A model generated the notes under the pieces. That model saw nothing but the letters and a program-made list of their open reading frames with translations, was not told the DNA's origin and did not search any database. Source: Bacillota bacterium (GTDB lineage Bacteria > Bacillota > DTU025 > MWDF01). From it: a stretch of 64,000 nt of DNA. Below, piece after piece: positions 16,502 through 25,455 of the stretch (its first letter is position 1; every line of letters starts with the position of its first letter). The stretch is from contig JAKQNF010000033.1 in NCBI GenBank assembly GCA_029565935.1, forward strand, positions 1 through 64,000, read 5' to 3'. Both the position numbers and the translations under genes were made by a program.

Positions 16502-17871
16502 GCCATACCATCTCCGTTGGTCTCTTCCTCGTAGCCTTCTATGCCCATCCTGACCGCATACACCGACGCTTGGACCCTGTCTTCAACACCAAGCTTTACG
16601 TATAGGGCGCTTACGCTATTCTTCACGGTCTGCTCCGCTACACAAAGCACATCGGCTATCTTCTTATTCGAGTAGCCCTTCACTATGAGGCATAGTAGGC
16701 GCATCTCCTTGTCTGTCAAGCGGGCCAGGGCGTTGCCGCATTCCCCGTAATAGTTCTCATTAGTCTCTATCGAACTCTCGTCTGGGGCTGGGGCGGTTGT
16801 TTTCACCGCGTCCTTCGTCCTTCCTCCCGCTATAACCGGGGTCCATCTCCAGAACAGGCCGAGCCCTGCCAGCAACAGTATCATCGCGGCCATCGTGACT
16901 CCCACAGCCAAGTTCATCGCTCCTTGCCTGCTGGTTCTTGCCGTAAACTGCGTCGATGACCTCAGTGCCATCGGAAGTGCGAGCTTCCATCCGGTGCTTC
17001 CTATGTCGGCGAGGATGAATAGGAGGTTGTCACTTCCGACTTCCTTATCCACCCAGACTGGGCCTGATCCTTGGTTATTCACTATCTGCTTATTAGAAAG
17101 GCTTCCGAACAGTTCCTGCAAGTCTTCGTCGCCTTGGCTGCTGCCTTTCTGCTTTGCAATAAGAACACTTGATTTGGAGTCGAATATCCCAAGGTATTCA
17201 GACCTTAAGATCCCTATGGAGTAATAGAGGTCCATGTCGACTACTTTCTTGACGGTGGCGATGATGCTCGAGGGGTCTATCACTATCACGAGAAAGCCTA
17301 AAGGGCTGTCGGAGAAAGTGTGCTTGACCATCCTTCCAAGCAGCAGCGATTCATCACCCGGCCTGTTCGTAAGGTTCGCCCTCCTCCAGATGGCGTCCCC
17401 CGAAGCCGCCCTCATCTCAGCGGCGAATTCGCTCGTCTTTAGATAATTCATGGCATCGTTGGAGATGCCCTCCCTCATCGTAAGCGCCTTCTTGGCGGGC
17501 TCGTCATAATCCCAGAATATGGCATTCTGCATCTCTGGATTCGTAAAGGCCTGTCCTTCCAGGAAATTAGTGAAGGCTATGTATGCCTTCGAGACTTGGT
17601 ACTTCTCCTCCTGAGTCGAATATTCCCTAAGTGTCTGGTTGAGGTCCCTATTGGCGATGAACTGGAAGGATATATCCTCTAGGTAGGCCATATGGTCCTT
17701 GGCCGCCGAAGTGCACGACACCGCCAGATGCTTGAAAAAATCCTCCATCTCTGCAGCGTTATCGGCCTCGTTGCGAGAGAAGTAGAAGAGCATAAGAATC
17801 AATGCCGCGACAAAGGCCGTGGTAAGGAAGGATATCCTTATCAGTTTGCTTTTTCTTGCGATGGCTGGCAA
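16498..17871 (-). CDS. Membrane-anchored LuxR-type regulator with Cache-like sensor
   Basis: This 457-residue one-component regulator has a first membrane helix at about 12-29, a roughly 290-residue extracytoplasmic domain with Cache-like features (DDEFSDSPLGFLVIVIDPSS-type segment near 200, then SIGILRSEYLGIFDSKSSVL), a second helix at about 322-343, a short linker and a C-terminal LuxR HTH. The HTH reads LARLTDKEMRLLCLIVKGYSNKKIADVL, then VKNSVSALYVKLGV. DNA binding would occur at the membrane. The TTG at 17871 has GGAGG nine bases upstream. It is divergent from the importer at 18162, which it may control, and overlaps the hypothetical gene at 15764. No kinase or receiver domain is present. 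Confidence 0.85.
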   Translation of the reverse strand: MPAIARKSKLIRISFLTTAFVAALILMLFYFSRNEADNAAEMEDFFKHLAVSCTSAAKDHMAYLEDISFQFIANRDLNQTLREYSTQEEKYQVSKAYIAFTNFLEGQAFTNPEMQNAIFWDYDEPAKKALTMREGISNDAMNYLKTSEFAAEMRAASGDAIWRRANLTNRPGDESLLLGRMVKHTFSDSPLGFLVIVIDPSSIIATVKKVVDMDLYYSIGILRSEYLGIFDSKSSVLIAKQKGSSQGDEDLQELFGSLSNKQIVNNQGSGPVWVDKEVGSDNLLFILADIGSTGWKLALPMALRSSTQFTARTSRQGAMNLAVGVTMAAMILLLAGLGLFWRWTPVIAGGRTKDAVKTTAPAPDESSIETNENYYGECGNALARLTDKEMRLLCLIVKGYSNKKIADVLCVAEQTVKNSVSALYVKLGVEDRVQASVYAVRMGIEGYEEETNGDGMA

Positions 17872-18020
17872 TCGGGCAACCTCCGGATTATGGCGCCTAG
17901 ATCAGACCGCTATTCTTTTACGGCATCAAGGCTGAGATGGTTGTGATTTATACGATGCAAGTATATCAAATATCTATGCCTTATTTGCGCATTAACACCA
18001 TATTGCCTAATAGATGGCAC

Positions 18021-18034
18021 AGTACTAAAGTACT
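18021..18034. promoter_or_regulatory. Dyad AGTACT-AA-AGTACT, possible operator
   Basis: Two copies of the palindrome AGTACT separated by AA form a near-perfect 14-base dyad in the 290-base spacer between the LuxR-type regulator and the importer operon. Its position suits an operator for either side. A clear sigma-70 promoter was not resolved in this spacer. Confidence 0.4.
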
Positions 18035-18161
18035 CTGCCTACTTTGGCAATTTGGTACCCCTGTACTCTTCATATTCTTCGCACATGAAGATAGATTGGG
18101 ATTGATCAACCGTTCCGTCCTTTAGCAATACCCCACTCATTTTTATAAGGGAGGTTACTAA

Positions 18162-19151
18162 ATGAAACGCGCGATCACTCTTCTTGTCCTCGCCGCGATG
18201 CTAGGTCTTTCTGTAGCGGCGACAGCAGCCCCCAAGATGCAGCTCATGGTCTATACCTCAATGAAGGAAGTGCTCATCAGCGAGTTGATTGACGCCTTCT
18301 TGAAAAAGAATCCCAGCGTGCGCATCGACTATTACTCGGCCGGCGCTGGCAAGCTCATGGCGAAGATCGCCACCGAGAAGCAGGCTAACGCATTAGTCTG
18401 CGACGTCCTCTGGACCAGCGAAGTGCCGGACTTCTATCAGATGAAGGCTCAAGGGGCGCTAGAGCCCTACGTATCGCCCGAGGCGAAGAATATTGTGTCC
18501 CCTGTAAAGGACAAGGAAGGATACTTCACCCCAGCAAGGTTGGGCACCCTGGGGGTCGCGTACAATACCAACAAGGTCAAGAACCCTCCCAAGACCTGGG
18601 AAGACTTGCTCAAGCCCGAGTTCAAGGACGGGTTTGCGATAGCGAATCCCGCCCTTTCCGGAACGTCGATGGTATCCGTCGGCATGATAGTAGAGAACCT
18701 CGGCTGGGAGTACATCCAGAAGCTGCGCGGCAACGGCGCTCTCATGGGGCAAGGATCGGGCCAGGTCGTCGACGACACCGCCATAGGCGACCTCAAAGCA
18801 TGCCTGGGCGTCGATTACATCGTCATCAACAAGATCAAGGAAGGCGCATCCCTAGGTTTCACCTACCTTGACAAGATGCTCGTGATACCTAGTCCCGTGG
18901 CGATACTCAAGGGTACGAAGAACCTAGAAGCCGCAAAGCTTTGGGTCGACTTCATGCTCTCGAAGGAAGGCCAGTCGATAATCGCCAACTCATTCACCCT
19001 CCCCATCAGGGCCGACGTGCCGATCGTACAAGGAGTTGGCCTTGTTACCCCGGCAGAGGCCGAGAAGAGGGCCATGAAGCTGGATTACATCAAACTAATG
19101 AGCGATAAGGAAGCAACGATCGAGAAGTTCACGTCGATAATGACAAAATAA
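18162..19151 (+). CDS. ABC importer substrate-binding protein, Fe3+/spermidine class
   Basis: This 329-residue periplasmic binding protein belongs to the SBP_bac_1/6 group (FbpA/AfuA-like). A signal peptide cleaves after about ATAA (residue 23). The mature protein starts PKMQLMVYTSMKE, the usual first strand of this family, and contains TLGVAYNTNKVKNPPKTWEDLL, a hinge motif of the class. Family members bind ferric iron, sulfate, polyamines, phosphonates or organophosphates, and I cannot fix the ligand here. The ribosome site AAGGGAGG precedes the ATG. The transporter genes follow after a strong hairpin. Confidence 0.88.
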   Translation: MKRAITLLVLAAMLGLSVAATAAPKMQLMVYTSMKEVLISELIDAFLKKNPSVRIDYYSAGAGKLMAKIATEKQANALVCDVLWTSEVPDFYQMKAQGALEPYVSPEAKNIVSPVKDKEGYFTPARLGTLGVAYNTNKVKNPPKTWEDLLKPEFKDGFAIANPALSGTSMVSVGMIVENLGWEYIQKLRGNGALMGQGSGQVVDDTAIGDLKACLGVDYIVINKIKEGASLGFTYLDKMLVIPSPVAILKGTKNLEAAKLWVDFMLSKEGQSIIANSFTLPIRADVPIVQGVGLVTPAEAEKRAMKLDYIKLMSDKEATIEKFTSIMTK

Positions 19152-19184
19152 CCGGCCGGGATGAGAAATCCTGACTGAAAGTCC

Positions 19185-19222
19185 GGCCCCCGCGGCCACC
19201 TCGAAGGAAGGCTGCGGGGGCC
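19185..19222 (+). promoter_or_regulatory. Intercistronic hairpin between SBP and ATPase genes
   Basis: A near-perfect 13-base stem: GGCCCCCGCGGCC (19185-19197) pairs with GGCTGCGGGGGCC (19210-19222). Only TTAATG follows, not a clean U tract. It may stabilise the binding-protein message or act as a leaky terminator that lowers transporter expression. Confidence 0.7.
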
Positions 19223-19273
19223 TTAATGAAAAAATTCCCATAATGGCATCCAAGAGGAAAAGAGGTGTGATAC

Positions 19274-20356
19274 TTGGCCCAGATCGTCCTTAAGAACATC
19301 TGGAAATCGTACGGCAAGAAGGATGTCGTAAAAGATTTCTCGATGACCATAGATGATGGTGAATGCTTTACGTTCCTGGGGCCTTCCGGTTGTGGCAAGA
19401 CCGTGATACTGCGAATGATCGCAGGTTTCGAAAGGCCAGACAGGGGCGAGATCTATATCGGGGACAGATTGGTCGCTAGCGGTGAGAAACACTATTCGCT
19501 ACCTCCAGAATCAAGGGACATCGGCGTGGTCTTCCAAGATTATGCCGTCTGGCCCCACAAGACCGTATTCCAGAACGTCGCTTACCCTCTTCAAATAAAG
19601 AGGGTCCACAAAGAGGAGCTTAAGCAGCGCACCAACACTGCGGTCGCGCAAGTAGGGCTTAAGAACTACGAGAAGAGGTACCCATACCAGCTCTCAGGGG
19701 GCCAGCAGCAGAGGGTGGCGCTGGCGAGGGCGCTGGTACCGCGCCCGTCCGTGTTGTTGCTGGATGAGCCGCTAAACAACCTTGACGCAAACCTGCGCGA
19801 GGAAATGCGTTTCGAGATCAAAATCCTCCAGAGGGAATACGGTGTTACTGTTCTTTATGTAACCCACGACCAGGACGTGGCCCTGGCGATATCCGATCGC
19901 ATACTCGTTTTTGACAAGAACGGTTCGATAAGGCAGGTCGGCAGGCCCGAAGAACTCTATGAAAATCCCAATGACAGCTACATCTACAAGTTCATGGGTG
20001 TTTCGAATTTCCTGCCCGCTGATGTAAGGGATGGCAAGGCATACCTAAAGGGAACCGGGGATCTGATATCGGACCAGGCTCTTGTGAACAATGGCGACAT
20101 GACCTTGGCATCAAGACCCTCCGACGTAATCCTTTCAAGGGAAAACGGCATTGTGGCTAAGGTAATGCGGGTGGCATACCTCGGTAGCAATTTCGACTAC
20201 AGGCTAAGCCTCGGAGCCTTCGAGGTGCGGGCACAGATGGACACGCATGACGCTCTTGCCCAGAGGTTGATCTTCGAGCCAGGTGAGGAATGCCGCATCA
20301 CGCTAAACAAGATCACATGGTTCGACGCCGAGCAGGCTAAAGAGGAGGTGCTGTGA
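19274..20356 (+). CDS. ABC importer ATPase (FbpC/PotA class), first copy
   Basis: This 360-residue ATPase has the nucleotide-binding domain in residues 1-235: Walker A GPSGCGKTV, signature LSGGQQQRVALARAL, Walker B VLLLDEPLNNLD, H-loop YVTHDQD. A TOBE-like regulatory domain follows (about 270-355). NNLD in place of the usual SNLD, and V after the Walker A threonine, are minor departures. The start is a TTG at 19274 after AGAGGTG. Its stop overlaps the permease start by one base. A second, distinct ATPase follows the permease, so the pair may form a heterodimer. Confidence 0.9.
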   Translation: MAQIVLKNIWKSYGKKDVVKDFSMTIDDGECFTFLGPSGCGKTVILRMIAGFERPDRGEIYIGDRLVASGEKHYSLPPESRDIGVVFQDYAVWPHKTVFQNVAYPLQIKRVHKEELKQRTNTAVAQVGLKNYEKRYPYQLSGGQQQRVALARALVPRPSVLLLDEPLNNLDANLREEMRFEIKILQREYGVTVLYVTHDQDVALAISDRILVFDKNGSIRQVGRPEELYENPNDSYIYKFMGVSNFLPADVRDGKAYLKGTGDLISDQALVNNGDMTLASRPSDVILSRENGIVAKVMRVAYLGSNFDYRLSLGAFEVRAQMDTHDALAQRLIFEPGEECRITLNKITWFDAEQAKEEVL

Positions 20357-22071
20357 TGTCCCGCTTGATTGCCGCAAGAGGTTCCGGCAAGAAGTTCGGC
20401 GGAGCCGAGATAGTCCTCGCCCTATCGATAGCAGTGCTCGTAGTTATAGTGGCGGTGCCGGTGCTGATGATCCTCTACAACGCCTTCACCGTAGATGGCA
20501 AACTTAACATCGGCGATGTCGTGGACATTATAAAAGAACCGGATACATATATGGCGCTTAGGAACTCCCTGATAATCGCGTTGGGGGTGACCGGCTTAGG
20601 CACATTCCTAGGCGTTTTGTTCTCCTACCTGGTCGCAAGGACAGACTTGCCGTTTAAAAGTCTCATGAAGCTCTTGTTCATCGTCCCGTTCATGCTGCCG
20701 TCGTTCATAGGCGCAATCGCATGGAAGGTCCTCCTTTCACCTCGTGGAGGCTACATCAACAAGATGTTCATGGACATATTCAACACGAGCAGGCCGTTAT
20801 TCAACATCTACAGCGTAGCTGGGATAATCGTAGTCGAGACAATGTATTTGTTCCCGTTCGTTTTCATGCAGGTGTCGGCGGCGCTGGAGAGGATGGACCC
20901 CACGCTTGAGGAGTCGGCAAGGATCTCCGGCGTGCCCCTTGGCACGATCATGAGGAAGATCACCTTCCCGCTCATAATGCCCAGCATAGTAGCTGGCGCG
21001 CTTCTAATAGCCCTCTACTCGCTGGCGCATTTCGGAGTCCCGGCGATTCTAGGCACGGAGATCGGTTTCTACAACATACCTACGCTGATATACAGGAAGA
21101 TCCACTCTAGCGGCGGCAGCTTCGCCTCCATCAGGACAGGTACGGTCCTTGCGACCATCCTTATCGCGTCGGCGGCACTGATTCTATACCTGCAAAAACT
21201 GGTGCTTAAAAGCGGCAGGTATTCGATCATCGCCGGAAAGAGCATGAGGCCCATGTTGATGAAGCTAAGGAGGTCCAAGTACCCCATCCTGCTGCTGTGC
21301 TTCGTCTACATATTCATCACCGTCATACTTCCGACGGCGACCATCATGCTCGTGGGCGCCCTTAAGACATACGGGCTGCCTTTCGAGTTGAAGAACATGA
21401 CGCTAAGGAACTTCAAGTACATCCTCAACTGGAGGATGACAAGACAGGCCGTAAGCAACAGCCTCCTGCTCTCTCTAGGGGCTGCGTTCGTCACCATGCT
21501 GGCGGGCACCATCATCTCCTATGTCATCGTTAAGATGAAGGTAAAGGGCAAATTCCTGTTGGAATTCCTTGGCGTGCTGCCGTTCTCCGTGCCAGGTACG
21601 GTCATCGCCCTCGGAGTGATACTGACATGGAGCGGCAGGTTCGGCATCAACCTCTACAACACTACCTGGATAATATTCGTCGCATACATAGCAAGGTACA
21701 TGGCGTTTTCGATCAAGTCCAACTCAGCCGCGCTCGAGCAGGTCCATGACTCGCTCGAAGAGGCGGCCCGCTCCTGCGGTGCCACTCACTGGCAGTCCAT
21801 GAAGGATATCGTCCTTCCGTTGATTAAGCCCGGCATGGTAGCTGCCTTCTTCCTCATACTGCTGCCTGCCCTTAGGGAGCTGACGACTTCCGTGCTGCTA
21901 TACGGCCCCAGGACCAGGACGATAGGAGTTGCGATCTATGCCCTCAACGAGGACGGCGAGACCGTGCTCGCATGTGCTTTGGCGACCTTCGCCCTGCTAA
22001 TAATCGTCTTCGGCGAGATCGTCATACGCAGGATTATTAGTGCCAAGGAAGGAGGGCCTTCAGGTGGTTGA
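20356..22071 (+). CDS. ABC importer permease, fused two-domain (FbpB-like)
   Basis: This 571-residue inner-membrane protein has about 12 helices and two BPD_transp_1 domains. Two EAA loops bind the ATPases: LEESARISGVPLGTIMRKITFPL near 190 and LEEAARSCGATHWQSMKDIVLPL near 475. This fused layout is typical of Fe3+ (FbpB/SfuB) importers. The ATG at 20356 follows AGGAGGTG by six bases; a GTG three bases earlier is possible. It overlaps both flanking ATPase genes, so all are translated from one message. Confidence 0.9.
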   Translation: MSRLIAARGSGKKFGGAEIVLALSIAVLVVIVAVPVLMILYNAFTVDGKLNIGDVVDIIKEPDTYMALRNSLIIALGVTGLGTFLGVLFSYLVARTDLPFKSLMKLLFIVPFMLPSFIGAIAWKVLLSPRGGYINKMFMDIFNTSRPLFNIYSVAGIIVVETMYLFPFVFMQVSAALERMDPTLEESARISGVPLGTIMRKITFPLIMPSIVAGALLIALYSLAHFGVPAILGTEIGFYNIPTLIYRKIHSSGGSFASIRTGTVLATILIASAALILYLQKLVLKSGRYSIIAGKSMRPMLMKLRRSKYPILLLCFVYIFITVILPTATIMLVGALKTYGLPFELKNMTLRNFKYILNWRMTRQAVSNSLLLSLGAAFVTMLAGTIISYVIVKMKVKGKFLLEFLGVLPFSVPGTVIALGVILTWSGRFGINLYNTTWIIFVAYIARYMAFSIKSNSAALEQVHDSLEEAARSCGATHWQSMKDIVLPLIKPGMVAAFFLILLPALRELTTSVLLYGPRTRTIGVAIYALNEDGETVLACALATFALLIIVFGEIVIRRIISAKEGGPSGG

Positions 22072-23128
22072 TAACATAAGGCTCGTCGATGTCACCAAGC
22101 GCTTCGGCGAGGTGATAGCAGTAAACAGGCTCAATCTAGAGATAAAACAGGGAGAGTGCTTCTCCTTCCTGGGTCCTTCCGGCTGCGGCAAGACCACTAC
22201 CTTGAGGATGCTCGCGGGATTCGAGGACCTGGACGAGGGCGAGATGTACGTCGGGGACACGCTCGTGTCATCCAGCATCAAGAAATACTACCTGCAGCCG
22301 GAGAAAAGGGGATTCGGCATGGTGTTCCAGGCGTTCGCTGTCTGGCCGCACATGAACGTTTACGAGAATGTGGCCTTCCCCTTACGTGTTAAGAGGATTT
22401 CAAGGGAGGAAGTAGACCGAAGGACAAAGGAGGCCCTCGCCAACACCAGGCTCTCCGGTTTGGAGAAGAGCTTCCCCGGGGAGTTGTCGGGAGGACAGCA
22501 GCAACGGATCGCACTTGCCAGGGCAATCGCGCTTAATCCCAGGGTATTGCTCCTTGACGAGCCCTTGTCGAACCTGGACCCCCATAACAGGGAATCCATG
22601 CGGTTCGAGATCAAGGACCTACAAAGGCAGCTCGGAGTCACAATCCTGTTCGTCACCCACGACCAGTCAGAGGCAATGGCGCTTTCAGACAGGATGCTGG
22701 TAATGAGGGATGGCCTCGTACAGCAGGTGGATACTCCAGTGAATATCTACTACAACCCTGCCAACAAGTTCGTCTTCAGCTTCATCGGGCTTTCGAACTT
22801 CGTCCCCGTAGAGATGTCCGATGGTAAGGTATATGTCGACGGCGCCAAAGGCGCCGGTTCATTGAATAAGGGCACCGAAGCGGACAAGAGCGTGTTCAAA
22901 GAGGGGAAGGCCTTGGTGGCGTTCAGGCCGTCAGACGTGGTATTCGAAGAAGAGGGTCCCATAGCGGGCAGAGTAATCAGAAGGACGTTCCTAGGAGAAC
23001 TCGTAGACTACAGGATCAAGGTCGGCGAGCACGACATCAGGGTCCAGAAGAACAGACAGGCTTTCCAGCTGAAAGAGGGAGATAACTGCAGGATGGGCTT
23101 CAAGAAACTCCTCTGGTACGAAAGATAG
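22064..23128 (+). CDS. ABC importer ATPase (FbpC/PotA class), second copy
   Basis: This 354-residue ATPase resembles the gene at 19274 but is clearly divergent. Walker A is GPSGCGKTTTLRML, the signature LSGGQQQRIALARAIA, Walker B VLLLDEPLSNLD and the H-loop FVTHDQSEAMALSDR, all canonical. A TOBE-type C-terminus includes VAFRPSDVVFEEEG. The GTG at 22064 has GGAGGG seven bases upstream and overlaps the permease stop; an earlier GTG at 22040 would overlap more. It ends the importer operon before a strong terminator. Confidence 0.88.
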   Translation: MVDNIRLVDVTKRFGEVIAVNRLNLEIKQGECFSFLGPSGCGKTTTLRMLAGFEDLDEGEMYVGDTLVSSSIKKYYLQPEKRGFGMVFQAFAVWPHMNVYENVAFPLRVKRISREEVDRRTKEALANTRLSGLEKSFPGELSGGQQQRIALARAIALNPRVLLLDEPLSNLDPHNRESMRFEIKDLQRQLGVTILFVTHDQSEAMALSDRMLVMRDGLVQQVDTPVNIYYNPANKFVFSFIGLSNFVPVEMSDGKVYVDGAKGAGSLNKGTEADKSVFKEGKALVAFRPSDVVFEEEGPIAGRVIRRTFLGELVDYRIKVGEHDIRVQKNRQAFQLKEGDNCRMGFKKLLWYER

Positions 23129-23147
23129 GGCGCGGAAATCAAAATGC

Positions 23148-23180
23148 GGGCCATCCATGTAGGGTGGCCCTTTCTTTTTA
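23148..23180 (+). terminator. Rho-independent terminator after importer operon
   Basis: A perfect nine-base stem GGGCCATCC (23148-23156) / GGGTGGCCC (23162-23170, one G-U pair) with a five-base loop, followed by TTTCTTTTT. It closes the operon that starts at 18162. Confidence 0.85.
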
Positions 23181-23370
23181 TCAAGTACTGTCTTGTTTTG
23201 ACACTATCCTAAAAGCACATACCGCTTCCGGGAAGGTAATCTTTAACGGGCTAGCCCTCCTACTACTTATTGGCTATGGAGGAATGCTGCGTAAAATATC
23301 ATAATGTATTAGGTAGGTCCCAAGTGAAGGACCTCCACCGAAAAGACCACATGTATCCCGGAGGTGCGAG

Positions 23371-24147
23371 ATGGATTATAGGATAAAGGAAAATTTCCAG
23401 GAAGTGGCACAATCTATACCCGGCCTCGATGCCGAATACGTCCTGGAGGATAAGAGCTACATCCCGATAAACACCAAGACGATGACTTCTGAGAGGTTGG
23501 CCTACTTCATCGACCATACCCTTCTCAAACCCGATGCGACTCCGATGATGGTGGAGAAGCTCTGCCAGGAAGCCAAAGAGTCGGGTTTCTTCTCGGTATG
23601 CGTAAACCCTACCTACGTTAAGCTCGCGGCCAACAGGCTGGAAGGCAGCAGGGTCGCCGTATGTACGGTAATCGGTTTCCCCTTGGGTGCGAGCACCAGC
23701 GCGGTCAAGGCGATAGAAGCGCAGGATGCGGTAGACAACGGCGCCGAGGAGGTCGACATGGTGATAAACATCGGCGCTCTCAAAGCCGGAGATTACAGGT
23801 ACGTGTATGACGACCTCAGCGCCGTCGTGATGGCCGCGGGAAACGACGTGCTGAAGAAGGTCATCATCGAGACCTGCCTGCTGACTGACGACGAGAAGGT
23901 AAAGGCTTGCCTGATCGCCAAGGCCGCACAGTGCGATTTCGTCAAGACATCGACCGGTTTTTCCACCGGTGGTGCGACCGTGGACGATATCAAGCTGATG
24001 CGTGCCGTTGTGGGGCCCTTCCTCGGGGTCAAGGCATCAGGAGGCATCAGGGATACGGCGTCGGCGATAGCGATGATAGGAGCAGGCGCGACCCGGATAG
24101 GCGCTAGTGCCGGCATCGCGATAATAAACGGACTAAAGGGGAACTAG
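23371..24147 (+). CDS. deoC: Deoxyribose-phosphate aldolase
   Basis: This 258-residue class I aldolase cleaves 2-deoxyribose 5-phosphate to glyceraldehyde 3-phosphate and acetaldehyde, the end step of deoxynucleoside breakdown. The barrel begins at [12 protein letters not shown] (residue 47). The Schiff-base lysine is K192 in [14 protein letters not shown], the second active-site lysine K221 is in VKASGGIRD, and the acidic residue D129 lies in [10 protein letters not shown]. An N-terminal extension of about 40 residues precedes the usual start and is common in some anaerobes. The ATG follows CCCGGAGGTGCGAG. It is monocistronic or paired with the flavodoxin gene. Confidence 0.95.
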   Translation: MDYRIKENFQEVAQSIPGLDAEYVLEDKSYIPINTKTMTSERLAYFIDHTLLKPDATPMMVEKLCQEAKESGFFSVCVNPTYVKLAANRLEGSRVAVCTVIGFPLGASTSAVKAIEAQDAVDNGAEEVDMVINIGALKAGDYRYVYDDLSAVVMAAGNDVLKKVIIETCLLTDDEKVKACLIAKAAQCDFVKTSTGFSTGGATVDDIKLMRAVVGPFLGVKASGGIRDTASAIAMIGAGATRIGASAGIAIINGLKGN

Positions 24148-24188
24148 GAACTGGCGCATCGTCTTCCGGCAGGACCGGAGCCATGATG

Positions 24189-24208
24189 CCGGTGGCTGCA
24201 GCCACCGG
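24189..24208. repeat. Perfect 20-base palindrome before flavodoxin gene
   Basis: CCGGTGGCTG followed by its exact reverse complement, between deoC and the flavodoxin gene and 22 bases before the latter's start. No U tract follows, so it is not a standard terminator. It may be an operator or an RNA stem that protects one part of the message. Confidence 0.6.
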
Positions 24209-24230
24209 ACTGTGAAGGAGGATCATAAGG

Positions 24231-24704
24231 ATGAAAGTAGCCTTGGTCTTCTACTCCGAGACGGGAAACACTCTTTCGGTGGCAGAGCTGATACAAGCGG
24301 CCCTCAAGGCCAGAGGGCATGAAGCGGTGCTGCAGAGGCTAGTGCCGATCGGCGAAGTACACCCGGGTGTCAAGGACGTCAAGTTCGAGTCGCTGCCGGA
24401 TCTGGCAGGCTATGACCGTATCATCTTCGGATCACCCGTCCAGGCTTTTTCCCTCTGCCCTGCGATGAGCTCCTACCTTTCCTCGGCCCCTTCGATGGAC
24501 GGAAAGATGGCCGTGCTCTTTCTGACAGAAGGCTTCCCCTATCCATGGCTGGGAGGCAATAGGGCGATGGCTAAGATGGAGAACCTGCTTAAATCGAAGG
24601 GGGCCGCGGTAAAAAGGGCCGGCATAGTCCATTGGACCAGGAAGGACAGGCCGAAGCAGATAGACAGTGTCGTCGTCTCCGCAACCGAAGATATAATTGC
24701 CTAA
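24231..24704 (+). CDS. Flavodoxin-like protein
   Basis: This 157-residue cytoplasmic FMN protein of the flavodoxin fold is expected to carry electrons or act as a small NAD(P)H-linked reductase subunit. The phosphate-binding loop is FYSETGNTLSVAELI (residues 7-21), and the second FMN loop is in FGSPVQAFSLCPAM. It lacks the long insert of long-chain flavodoxins. The ribosome site GAAGGAGG is strong, 8-10 bases before the ATG. Redox partners are not apparent in the window. Confidence 0.88.
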   Translation: MKVALVFYSETGNTLSVAELIQAALKARGHEAVLQRLVPIGEVHPGVKDVKFESLPDLAGYDRIIFGSPVQAFSLCPAMSSYLSSAPSMDGKMAVLFLTEGFPYPWLGGNRAMAKMENLLKSKGAAVKRAGIVHWTRKDRPKQIDSVVVSATEDIIA

Positions 24705-24752
24705 TTTTCCATATTACTGGTATACGAGTTTATATACCGATGCAAACAATAT

Positions 24753-24783
24753 AGAAGGCCCGGTGGACCGGCCCGGGCCTTCT
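24753..24783. terminator. Bidirectional terminator between convergent genes
   Basis: An eleven-base perfect stem AGAAGGCCCGG (24753-24763) / CCGGGCCTTCT (24773-24783), placed between the flavodoxin gene (plus) and the zinc-ribbon gene (minus). The U tracts are short on both sides. Confidence 0.7.
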
Positions 24784-24811
24784 TCTACGCTTCCCGTATA
24801 AAGACCGAATC

Positions 24812-25102
24812 TTACTGACGGTTGGCGCGATAAGCGGCAAAACACTCGCTGCAGTATACAGGCTTGTCGCCGCTGGGCTGGAATGGGACCTTGCAGGGCG
24901 CGCCGCACTGCGAACACGTCGCATCATACAGCTTGCGCGGAACTGCCCCGCTCGCTTGCAGTTTGCGGTTCCTGCGGCATTCGGGGCACCTTGATGGCTG
25001 GTTCTCGAAACCGCGCTGGGCGAAGAACTCCTGCTCACCGGCCGTGAATACGAAATCCTTCCCGCATTCCCTGCAATTTAGGACTTTGTCTTCGTAAGTC
25101 AC
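24812..25102 (-). CDS. Double zinc-ribbon protein
   Basis: This 96-residue protein has two four-cysteine zinc ribbons: CRECG with CPECRR (residues 10-42) and CSQCG with CSECF (about 62-86). The first matches the probable zinc-ribbon domain zf-trcl; the second is the CxxC pair seen at the end of many such proteins. Family members are common in anaerobes and are presumed to bind nucleic acid or protein, but no function is established. The start is a GTG at 25102 with a modest ribosome site. It is convergent with the flavodoxin gene. Confidence 0.85.
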   Translation of the reverse strand: MTYEDKVLNCRECGKDFVFTAGEQEFFAQRGFENQPSRCPECRRNRKLQASGAVPRKLYDATCSQCGAPCKVPFQPSGDKPVYCSECFAAYRANRQ

Positions 25103-25455
25103 TGTTCCTGACCTGCCTTTTCAAGTAGACTACCGCCAAGCCTCGACCCATCTATATACGGGTTTTAACGGACATTGGACAGCTAAGACCATTTTGAACG
25201 TATTTTTCATAAAATGCAATATATGTACTATGAAAACTAGCAGGTATTACACAATCTGGGTGCCATAATTCCTGATTGCCTTAGCCTAAGGTATCTGATA
25301 ATCTATTTAAAAGCTTTCTCGATATACGAGTTTCTCATAAATTTAGCCCTATGTTATAAAGGAATTTCATATGGGACCATCAAATAAAGTAAGTGCATTT
25401 ACGCATATGCTCTATTCCATAGAAGCGATACCAAAATCGAAGGGAGTGCACCTAA
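25103..25455. other. 353-base AT-rich intergenic region
   Basis: This spacer lies between the divergent zinc-ribbon gene and the DUF3798 operon. It contains a dyad CCTTA-GCC-TAAGG (about 25279-25291), a second short dyad CTCGATATACGAG (about 25318-25330) and a fair promoter (25332-25360). No gene was seen. Confidence 0.5.
25332..25360 (+). promoter_or_regulatory. Predicted sigma-70 promoter of the DUF3798 operon
   Basis: TTCTCA (25332-25337), 17 bases, then TATAAA (25355-25360). It would leave a leader of about 90 bases before the TTG start at 25456. The -35 box is weak (4 of 6). Confidence 0.45.

Noticed and set aside
24189-24208. Terminator after deoC
   Set aside because: The stem is perfect but no U tract follows on either strand.
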